DNA from: Oxalobacteraceae bacterium UBA6704
GTDB taxonomy: Bacteria; Pseudomonadota; Gammaproteobacteria; Burkholderiales; Burkholderiaceae_D
Length of the DNA: 40,971 bases
Assembly (NCBI GenBank): GCA_002454505.1
Contig: DKJA01000081.1
Span: 2,030 to 43,000, forward strand
Reading direction: 5' to 3'
The notes under the pieces are model-generated. The model was not told the DNA's origin, ran no database searches, and saw only the letters and a program-made list of their open reading frames with translations. Shown here piece by piece: positions 32,922 through 39,691 of the stretch. A program made the position numbers and the translations under genes. Numbering within the stretch: position 1 is the first letter of the stretch; every line of letters begins with the position of its first letter.

Positions 32922-32944
32922 GAAGTCAAAAGATAATCCGGCAC
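32916..32944. promoter_or_regulatory. 8-bp dyad between divergent prkA and the deaminase gene
   Basis: GTGCCGGA (32916-32923) and TCCGGCAC (32937-32944) are perfect complements 13 bp apart. They overlap the -24 element of the candidate sigma-54 promoter. The layout suits a dimeric regulator, or a small hairpin. Confidence 0.5.
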
Positions 32945-32985
32945 TCCACATTCACGCAATAACGCCCTGATTCACAAGGAAAAAC

Positions 32986-33084
32986 ATGCGCACGTTTGAG
33001 AGCTGTCACGACAGCGCTCACAACACTGTTGCCAATTGCTTCACCCTCCACATCACAGTAGCATGGTTGCCAAAGCCGTGCTGA
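32986..33084 (+). CDS. Possible 32-residue leader peptide
   Basis: ATG at 32986 has a near-ideal AAGGA site five bases upstream (32976-32980) and is followed by 31 more codons to TGA at 33082-33084. The peptide starts MRTFESCHDSAHNTVA and contains three cysteines. I do not recognise it. It lies 119 bp before the deaminase gene on the same strand. The ribosome site is the main evidence, so this is tentative. The rest of the 32670-33203 spacer holds the dyad and promoter described separately. Confidence 0.35.
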   Translation: MRTFESCHDSAHNTVANCFTLHITVAWLPKPC

Positions 33085-33203
33085 ACCCCCGTGCAAACCG
33101 TGCGCACTGCGGAGCAGCGGGGGCCGCTGGCGACTGGCCGTCCCATCCCGTTGCGCATCTTGCGCTACTATGCGCGAAAACGTCTGCGAACCAAGGAAGA
33201 AAA

Positions 33204-34217
33204 ATGCATATCCAATTACGGCACATCGTCCAGAACATGCCGAAGGCCGAACTCCACATCCACATCGAAGGTTCGCTCGAACCCGAACTGATCTTCGCAC
33301 TGGCACAACGCAATGGCGTGCAAATTCCGTACCCGTCCGTGGACGCGCTGCGCGCCGCCTACGATTTCGCCGACCTGCAGTCCTTCCTGGACATCTACTA
33401 TGCCGGCGCCAGCGTGCTGCTGAAGGAACAGGATTTCTACGACATGACGGCCGCCTACCTGGCGCGCGCCAAGGCCGACCACGTGCGGCACACGGAGATC
33501 TTCTTCGACCCGCAGACGCACACCGTGCGCGGCGTGCCGATCGGCGACGTGATCCACGGCATCCACCGCGCCTGCGCCGACAGCGAAGTGAGCGCCTCGC
33601 TGATCCTGTGCTTCCTGCGCCACCTGTCGGAAGAAGATGCACTGGCCACCCTGGAAGCGGCGTTGCCGTACCGCGAACTGTTCATCGGCGTGGGCCTCGA
33701 TTCGTCCGAAGTGGGGCACCCGCCGGAGAAGTTCGAGCGCGTGTTTGCCCGTGCCCGCGAACTGGGCCTGCACCTGGTGGCGCATGCCGGCGAAGAGGGG
33801 CCGCCGGCCTATATCTATTCGGCGCTCGATGTACTGCACGTGGAGCGTATCGACCATGGCGTGCGCTGCCTGGAGGATGCCGACCTGACGCGCCGGCTCG
33901 CCGCGGAGAAGATGGCGCTGACGGTGTGCCCGCTGTCAAACGTCAAGCTGCGCGTGTTCGACACCATGCACGAGCACAACCTGCTGACGCTGCTGGATGC
34001 GGGGCTCGTGGTGACGATCAACTCGGACGACCCGGCATACTTTGGTGGCTACGTGAACGACAATTACGTGTCCGTGTTCGAGTCGCTGCCGCTGGGCCTG
34101 CAGCATGCGCACGAGCTGGCCAAGAACAGCTTCAGCGCATCGTTCCTGCCGGCCGCAGAAAAGCAGAAATTCCTCGACGAGGTGGATGCCTATTTTGCCG
34201 CATTCAATGTCGTGTAA
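33204..34217 (+). CDS. Adenine deaminase, adenosine-deaminase superfamily
   Basis: The 337-aa amidohydrolase has the zinc ligands HIHIEG (H18, H20), HAGEEG and NSDDPAY. Several segments match the bacterial adenine deaminase subgroup typified by Pseudomonas aeruginosa PA0148 rather than true adenosine deaminase: FFDPQTHTVRG, FLRHLSEEDA, GLDSSEVGHPPEKFERVF and DDPAYFGGYV. The likely reaction is adenine to hypoxanthine plus ammonia in purine salvage. Automatic annotation would probably say adenosine deaminase (add). I chose the ATG at 33204 behind AAGGAAG, since the upstream open frame lacks similarity. An FtsX-like permease gene follows 31 bp later. Confidence 0.85.
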   Translation: MHIQLRHIVQNMPKAELHIHIEGSLEPELIFALAQRNGVQIPYPSVDALRAAYDFADLQSFLDIYYAGASVLLKEQDFYDMTAAYLARAKADHVRHTEIFFDPQTHTVRGVPIGDVIHGIHRACADSEVSASLILCFLRHLSEEDALATLEAALPYRELFIGVGLDSSEVGHPPEKFERVFARARELGLHLVAHAGEEGPPAYIYSALDVLHVERIDHGVRCLEDADLTRRLAAEKMALTVCPLSNVKLRVFDTMHEHNLLTLLDAGLVVTINSDDPAYFGGYVNDNYVSVFESLPLGLQHAHELAKNSFSASFLPAAEKQKFLDEVDAYFAAFNVV

Positions 34218-34248
34218 GCTGACCAGTCACCACGCGTAAAAGACCTCC

Positions 34249-36780
34249 ATGTTCCTTCAAGCCCTCCGCATGACCGCGCGCGACTGGCGCGCCGGCCAGC
34301 TGCGCTTCCTGCTCGTTGCGCTGATCGTTGCCGTGGCCGCGCTGTCGTCCGCCGGCTTTTTCATCGACCGCCTGCGCGCGGGGCTGAACCGGGATGCGCA
34401 CCAGCTGCTCGGTGCCGATCTCGTCGTCGCGGCCGACAGCCAGCTGCCGGCCGCGTGGCGCGAGGAGGCGATCCTGCGCGGGCTCGAGCTCAGCGACACC
34501 GCTGTCTTCCCCAGCATGGCGCAGGCCGGCGAGGGTGAGGCGGGGCGCTCCGTGCTGGCATCGCTGAAGGCGGTCGGCAAGGGCTATCCGCTGCGCGGCC
34601 GAGTCAAGGTCACGACCAGTGCCGATGAAGCCAACGACAGCGTCGGCATCGCCGCACCCGATATCCCGGCACCGGGCACCGTGTGGCTCGATGCGGCGCT
34701 GGCGCGCGGCCTCGATGCGCAGGTGGGCGGCACGGTGCGGCTGGGCGATGCCACGTTCCGCGTCGCGCAGCTGATCGCGTCCGAGCCGGACCGGGGAACC
34801 GGCTTCATGAGCTTCGCGCCGCGCGTGATGCTGCGCATGGACGAACTGGCGTCCACCAATCTGGTGCAGGTGGGCTCGCGCGTCACCTACCGGATGCTGG
34901 CGGCCAGCAAACCCGGTGCCAGGGCCGATGCCGCGAGCGACTACACGGCCTGGCTGCGCGAGCGCATCAAGGCCGACGGCGCGCGCGGCATCCGCATCGA
35001 TACGCTGGAAGACGGCCGTCCCGAAATGCGCGCCACGCTAGACCGGGCCGACCGGTTCCTGTCGCTGGTGGGCCTGCTGTCGGCGATGCTGGCGGCGGTG
35101 GCCGTGGCGATGGCCGCGCGCCGCTTCATGCTGCGCCACCTGGATGCCTGCGCGATGCTGCGCTGCCTGGGCCTGACGCAGAACCAGGTGACAGCCATCT
35201 ACCTGATCGAATTTTTGCTGGTCGGCCTGGCCGGCAGCCTGATCGGCGTGGCCGTCGGTTTCGCCAGCCATTACGCATTGCTTGAACTGCTCGGCACGCT
35301 GGTGCCGACGGCGCTGCCGCCGGCCACCTTCCTGCCGGCGCTGCAGGGCCTGGCCACCGGCATGCTGCTGCTGGCCGGCTTCGCGCTGCCGCCCGTGCTG
35401 CAGTTGCGGAACGTGCCGCACAACCGCGTGATCCGCCGCGAACAGGCGGCGCCGCAGCCGATGGCGCTGGCCACCTATGGCCTGGGCCTGGCCGCCTTTG
35501 TCGTGCTGCTGCTGTGGCAGGCGGGCGACCTGCAGCTGGCGCTGTACACGGCGTTGGGCTTTGTCGGCGCCTTCGGCGTCTTTGCCGCGGCCGGCTGGCT
35601 GGGCCTGTTCGCGCTGCGCCGCATGCGCGGGTCGGTGAACAATCCGGCGTGGCGCTTTGCCGTCACGTCGCTGCAGCGGCGGCCCGGCGCGACGATCGTG
35701 CAGGTGGTGTCGCTGGCGCTGGGGCTGATGTCGCTGCTGGTGCTGACGATCGTCCGCGACGACCTGATGACGTCGTGGCGCAGTGCCACGCCGCCCGATG
35801 CGCCGAACCACTTCATCATCAACATCCAGCCGGACCAGAAGGACGACATCGCCCGCCGCCTGCGCGCCGCCGGCGTGGCCGAAGTGCCGGTGTACCCGAT
35901 GATCCGCGGCCGGCTGACGGCGGTGAACGGCACGCCGGTCACCCGCGACACGTACACGGAAGACCGCGCGCGCGGGCTGGCGGAGCGCGAGTTCAACCTG
36001 TCGACGATGGCTGCGCCGCCGGCGCAGAACAAGATCACCGCGGGCGAGTGGTATGTCGACAAGCCCGGCGTGGCGGAAGCTTCGGTCGAGGAAGGGCTGG
36101 CCAAGACGCTGAACCTGAAACTGGGCGACACGATGGCCTTCGACATCGCCGGCTCGCCGGTGGAAGCGAAGATCACCAGCCTGCGCAAGCTGGAGTGGGG
36201 CTCGATGCGCGTGAACTTCTTCGTCATCATCAATCCGGCCGCCATGGCCGAGACGCCGCAGACGTGGATCACCGCCTTCCACCTGCCGAAGCAGGCGACC
36301 GCGCTGGCGACGACGCTGTCGCGCGACTACCCGAACCTGACGGTGGTGGACGTGGGCGGCGTGCTGCGGCAGATCCAGTCGGTGCTGGACCAGGTGATCC
36401 AGGCCGTCGAGTTCCTGTTCGGCTTCACGCTGATCTCCGGCGTGCTGGTGCTGTACGCGGCACTGATGGGCTCGCAGGACGAACGCACCCGCGAAGCGGG
36501 CCTGCTGCGCGCTCTCGGTGCCACGCGCAAGCAATTGTCCCGTGCCCAGCTGATCGAGTTCCTGCTGGTCGGCGCGCTGGCCGGCCTGCTGGCCGCCACC
36601 GGCGCCGCCGCGATGGGCTGGGGCCTGGCGAAATTCCAGTTCAAGTTCGACTGGGTGTTCAGCCCCACCGCCTGGTTCGCCGGCATCGCCGTCGGCGCCG
36701 CCTGCGCGATGATCGGCGGCTGGCTGGGCCTGCGCAACGTGCTGCGGCAGCCGCCGCTGCAAACGCTGCGCGAGGCGTAA
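34249..36780 (+). CDS. FtsX/MacB-type ABC transporter permease (YbbP-like)
   Basis: The 843-aa inner-membrane protein has an N-terminal TM helix (about residues 18-40) and a periplasmic MacB-type core (about 45-250). The first FtsX domain follows (ATLDRADRFLSLVGLLSAML onward). There is then a cluster of hydrophobic segments in the middle and a second periplasmic part. The final FtsX domain has EFLFGFTLISGVLVLYAALM and EAGLLRALGATRKQLSRAQL. This duplicated layout is that of YbbP, which normally works with the ATPase YbbA in exporting or extracting lipids or lipoproteins. No ATPase gene is adjacent. Repeat copy 6 begins at the base after the stop codon. Confidence 0.85.
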   Translation: MFLQALRMTARDWRAGQLRFLLVALIVAVAALSSAGFFIDRLRAGLNRDAHQLLGADLVVAADSQLPAAWREEAILRGLELSDTAVFPSMAQAGEGEAGRSVLASLKAVGKGYPLRGRVKVTTSADEANDSVGIAAPDIPAPGTVWLDAALARGLDAQVGGTVRLGDATFRVAQLIASEPDRGTGFMSFAPRVMLRMDELASTNLVQVGSRVTYRMLAASKPGARADAASDYTAWLRERIKADGARGIRIDTLEDGRPEMRATLDRADRFLSLVGLLSAMLAAVAVAMAARRFMLRHLDACAMLRCLGLTQNQVTAIYLIEFLLVGLAGSLIGVAVGFASHYALLELLGTLVPTALPPATFLPALQGLATGMLLLAGFALPPVLQLRNVPHNRVIRREQAAPQPMALATYGLGLAAFVVLLLWQAGDLQLALYTALGFVGAFGVFAAAGWLGLFALRRMRGSVNNPAWRFAVTSLQRRPGATIVQVVSLALGLMSLLVLTIVRDDLMTSWRSATPPDAPNHFIINIQPDQKDDIARRLRAAGVAEVPVYPMIRGRLTAVNGTPVTRDTYTEDRARGLAEREFNLSTMAAPPAQNKITAGEWYVDKPGVAEASVEEGLAKTLNLKLGDTMAFDIAGSPVEAKITSLRKLEWGSMRVNFFVIINPAAMAETPQTWITAFHLPKQATALATTLSRDYPNLTVVDVGGVLRQIQSVLDQVIQAVEFLFGFTLISGVLVLYAALMGSQDERTREAGLLRALGATRKQLSRAQLIEFLLVGALAGLLAATGAAAMGWGLAKFQFKFDWVFSPTAWFAGIAVGAACAMIGGWLGLRNVLRQPPLQTLREA

Positions 36781-36885
36781 GGGGACTGTCCCTGCAAGGG
36801 CCTGTCCCCGGGGTTGTTCTTGACCTCTTCTGCTGGAAAATAGGGACAGCCGAACCGTCGGACCGCCCATGCGGGGACAGTCCCC
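36781..36885 (+). repeat. Intergenic GGGGACAGTCCCC repeat, copy 6
   Basis: It starts directly after the permease TAA: GGGGACTGTCCC, GGGCCTGTCCCCGGGGTTG, a CTTGACC core, then GGGACAGCCG, the AACCGTCGGACCGCCC insert and GCGGGGACAGTCCCC. It fills the gap between convergent genes and ends seven bases from the lqsR-like stop. No other terminator is visible, so it may stop both transcripts. Confidence 0.88.
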
Positions 36886-36892
36886 AACCAGG

Positions 36893-37903
36893 TCAGGCCG
36901 CCAACCCGCACACGGACCGCCGCGCCAGCAGGAAGTCCTCGAACGGCGCATGCGGCGCGGCCAGGTAGTCGGCCGGGAAGTCGAACAGCGCCCAGTAGTA
37001 TTTCTCGCGGCCTTCGCAGATCTGCGGCGGGGCGCAGTAGCGGTGCCAGTGCTCGCCCGCTGCCGTCGAGTACATGCCATCGCCGGCGGTGAGCGGGAAG
37101 AAGGGCAGCACGCGGCGTTCGTCCAGCGCCGTCAGCAGCGAACCGGGCGCATCGTTGTCGCGCGCCACTTCGTACTGGGCGCACATGCCTTGCTCCGTCT
37201 CCACCACCATCAGCGTGCCGCGGCCCTGGCGGTCGAAGAACAGGATGCCGGCCGGTCCCGGATACAGGTAGTGCTCGACGAAGCCGTGCCGGTGGTACAG
37301 CTCCTGCACCAGCCGGCCCATCGCGCGGCAACGCAGAAAGCTGTAGTCGTGCAGCGCCAGCATGTCCGCCAGCGTGTCGGCGTGGTCGAGGAAGAAGGCG
37401 CGCTGCATCGCCACGATTTCCATTTCCAGCCGGTCCAGCGCATCGTCGTCGCTCTTCTTGATGTAGCGGTCGATCAGGCCCCGGTTGAAGGCATCGACGG
37501 CGATCTTCTCGTCCGCCGCGCCGGTGAAAAGAATCTTCTTGCAAGGCAGGTTCTGCAGCCGTTCGCAGAATTCCACGCCGTTCATCTGCGGCATCGAATA
37601 ATCGACGACCAGCACGGACGGCACCGTGAACCGCTGCCGCTGCTCGCACAGCCGGTGGATGCGACGTACGTCGACCGCCACGTTGGGCTGGTCGGACGCC
37701 TGGCCCAGGCTGTCGAAATTGACGTGCAGCGGCAGCTCGCCGCCGGGCGTGCTGCGGGCGAACCAGTCCAGCGCGGCGGTGGTGTCGTGGAACGTCTTGC
37801 TGGGCAGTTGCGGGTCGAGCTGGAACGACAGGCTTTTCAGGAAGGAATCGCTGTCGTCGATCAGAACGGTGGTGGTGGGGTGGGCAAAGATCGGCAGTCT
37901 CAT
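36893..37903 (-). CDS. LqsR/JqsR-type response regulator
   Basis: The 336-aa protein begins with a receiver domain: acidic pair D16-D17 (TVLIDDSDSFL), phospho-acceptor D101 (VLVVDYSMPQMNGVEF), then LFTGA and YIKKS for the conserved Thr and Lys. An extra loop of about 40 residues (about 53-93) lies between the acidic pair and D101, which is unusual and recalls Legionella LqsR. The C-terminal half (about 165-336) is not a known DNA-binding output domain. The start at 37903 overlaps the sensor-kinase stop by four bases (ATGA). Pairing with a CqsS/LqsS-type kinase supports a role in alpha-hydroxyketone quorum sensing. Assignment to LqsR is from memory of the family. Confidence 0.8.
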   Translation of the reverse strand: MRLPIFAHPTTTVLIDDSDSFLKSLSFQLDPQLPSKTFHDTTAALDWFARSTPGGELPLHVNFDSLGQASDQPNVAVDVRRIHRLCEQRQRFTVPSVLVVDYSMPQMNGVEFCERLQNLPCKKILFTGAADEKIAVDAFNRGLIDRYIKKSDDDALDRLEMEIVAMQRAFFLDHADTLADMLALHDYSFLRCRAMGRLVQELYHRHGFVEHYLYPGPAGILFFDRQGRGTLMVVETEQGMCAQYEVARDNDAPGSLLTALDERRVLPFFPLTAGDGMYSTAAGEHWHRYCAPPQICEGREKYYWALFDFPADYLAAPHAPFEDFLLARRSVCGLAA

Positions 37904-39171
37904 GATGTACCTGGAAACGTATGGGCGCGCTGGACGGGAAATTCCAGCACGAAGATCGCATAGGCGTGCTCGCGCGACACGCAGCGGATTTCCGCATTCC
38001 ACGCGCGCATGATCTGGCGGCACAGCGCCAGGCCGACGCCGGTGCCATTGTGGGCGGGATAGGCGTAGAACCGCTGGAAGATCAGCGGCAGCCGGCGTGC
38101 CGCGATGCCGCACGCCGTGTCGATGAACAGCAGCCGCGGTGCAGTGCGGTTGCCGTCCACCACGATCCGCACGCGGCCCTTGCCGGCGCGGTGGATGGCC
38201 TTCAGCGCATTGCGCAGCAGGTTCAGCAGGATGACGACAGTCAGCTCGTGCTGGCCGGCAAAGCGGAAGTTGCGGCGCACTTCCACCGCCACCGCGCTGC
38301 TCTGCGTCGCGCAGGTGAACGGGTAGCGGCGCAGCACCGCGTCCACGGCGTCCGCCATCGACACGGATTCGAACGGGTCGAGCTTGCGCCGCACCGCGCT
38401 GGCCGACAGCAGGAACAGGTCGATCAGGTGGTTCATGTGCCGCACTTCATACTGGATGCGCGTCATTGCCAGCCGCAGCTCGTCCGACCCGTGGGCCGGC
38501 TGCGCCTGCATCAGCCGGGCCATGCCGCGCAGGTTGGCATCGACGCTGGCCAGCGGCGTGCGCATCTCGTGCGCGACGGCGCCCAGCCCTTCGCCCAGCC
38601 CGGTCAGCTTTTCCTGTTCCAGTGCGGTGCGGCCCGAACGCAGTGCCCACAGCAGCGCGATGATCAGGAAGTGCACCGGCAACTGTTGGAGAACGTCCTG
38701 CGTGACGAGGATGCCGCCGCGGCCCTGCAGCGTCACGCACGCACATGCCAGCAGCGTGCCGGCCAGGTAGGCGCGCAGCGCCAGCGCGGTGGGGAAGTGG
38801 AACAGGATCACCGTTGCCAGTGTCAGGTATTGCGCCCACGGGCAGGCCGCGCCGTTCATCGCGAACATGAAGGTGCTGAAGAACGGCAGCAGGCAGGTCA
38901 GCGCCAGCGGCACGTAGCGCGCGCTCCAGCGCTCGCCCAGCCTTGCCGCAACGAGGCCGGCGCCGCCGACCGCCACGCCGATCGCCCGCAGCAGCGGCGA
39001 TTCGTACGGCTGCGGGAATACCCAGGTAAAGATGGCGAAGTACGCCGGGTGGCACAGCACGCCCATCCAGCCCAGCAGCAGCGCCTGCATGGTCGCGCGC
39101 TCGCCGTTGCGGTGGCGCCGCAGCAGGGTGCCGACGAGGCTCGCGGCGGAACGGTCCGGACGGTCTGGCAT
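37900..39171 (-). CDS. CqsS/LqsS/JqsS-type quorum-sensing sensor histidine kinase
   Basis: The 423-aa membrane kinase has about six TM segments (residues 30-180). The sensor domain contains GWMG (34-37), HPAYF (41-45) and FPQPYE (52-57). These closely resemble Vibrio CqsS, which detects CAI-1-type alpha-hydroxyketones. The cytoplasmic part has the H-box with phospho-acceptor H201 (GAVAHEMRTPLASV). It also has an N-box (LLNLLRNALKAI) and G-boxes (DTACGIA, GTGVGLALC). Unlike Vibrio CqsS it has no C-terminal receiver, as in LqsS/JqsS. The partner regulator overlaps by four bases. The start is uncertain: ATG 39171, or TTG 39195 in frame. No autoinducer synthase (cqsA/lqsA/jqsA) is in the window. 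Confidence 0.85.
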   Translation of the reverse strand: MPDRPDRSAASLVGTLLRRHRNGERATMQALLLGWMGVLCHPAYFAIFTWVFPQPYESPLLRAIGVAVGGAGLVAARLGERWSARYVPLALTCLLPFFSTFMFAMNGAACPWAQYLTLATVILFHFPTALALRAYLAGTLLACACVTLQGRGGILVTQDVLQQLPVHFLIIALLWALRSGRTALEQEKLTGLGEGLGAVAHEMRTPLASVDANLRGMARLMQAQPAHGSDELRLAMTRIQYEVRHMNHLIDLFLLSASAVRRKLDPFESVSMADAVDAVLRRYPFTCATQSSAVAVEVRRNFRFAGQHELTVVILLNLLRNALKAIHRAGKGRVRIVVDGNRTAPRLLFIDTACGIAARRLPLIFQRFYAYPAHNGTGVGLALCRQIMRAWNAEIRCVSREHAYAIFVLEFPVQRAHTFPGTS

Positions 39172-39247
39172 GGCGGTGAAGTTGTCTGATGACAAGCGAC
39201 CATGTTGCTACCAAACTCGACTGTCTTGACCGGTATTGGCTTCGCCT

Positions 39248-39261
39248 TTGACATACATCAA
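39248..39261. promoter_or_regulatory. FNR/Anr-like box between lqsS-like kinase and haemoglobin genes
   Basis: TTGAC-ATAC-ATCAA matches the FNR/Anr/Dnr consensus TTGAT-N4-ATCAA at nine of ten positions. It overlaps the -35 of the haemoglobin promoter. It is also centred so that a class II site for the divergent kinase would start transcription near 39213. Confidence 0.6.
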
Positions 39262-39275
39262 CCCAACTGCATTAT
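39248..39275 (+). promoter_or_regulatory. Promoter of the truncated haemoglobin gene
   Basis: -35 TTGACA (39248-39253), a 16-bp spacer and -10 CATTAT (39270-39275, four of six). Transcription would start near 39282, so the mRNA would be almost leaderless. No Shine-Dalgarno is visible before the ATG at 39285. Confidence 0.5.
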
Positions 39276-39284
39276 CATGACGCC

Positions 39285-39674
39285 ATGACTGAAACACGCA
39301 CCCTGTACGACACGATCGGCGGCGCCGACAAGCTCCGCGAAATGGTGGACCGCTTCTATGATCTGATGGAACTGGAGCCGGAATTCGCCGGCCTGCGCGC
39401 CATGCACCCGCCGTCCACGGACGGCTCCCGCGACAAGCTCTACTGGTTCCTCACCGGCTGGATGGGCGGTCCCGACCTGTACCAGGAGCAGTTCGGCCAC
39501 CCGCGGCTGCGCGCCCGCCACCTGCCGTTCGCGATCGGCACCGGCGAACGCGACCAGTGGCTGCGCGCGATGGCGTGGGCAATGGAAGACGTGGGCATCG
39601 ACGAGGAACTGCGGCTGCGGCTGATGCAGTCATTCTTCCAGACGGGCGACTGGATGCGCAATAAAGCCGATTAA
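39285..39674 (+). CDS. Group II truncated haemoglobin (GlbO type)
   Basis: The 129-aa haem protein of the 2-on-2 fold has the usual group II marks: YDTIGG at the start, a Tyr in helix B (Y25), GWMGG, the proximal His H79 in RARHLPFAIG and the group-specific Trp W92 in DQWLRAM. Such globins bind oxygen, NO or peroxide and are tied to oxygen scavenging or nitrosative stress. A candidate FNR/Anr box lies in its promoter, in keeping with low-oxygen or NO control. rmuC follows 17 bp later. Confidence 0.93.
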   Translation: MTETRTLYDTIGGADKLREMVDRFYDLMELEPEFAGLRAMHPPSTDGSRDKLYWFLTGWMGGPDLYQEQFGHPRLRARHLPFAIGTGERDQWLRAMAWAMEDVGIDEELRLRLMQSFFQTGDWMRNKAD

Positions 39675-39691
39675 ACAAGCTGACTGAATCC

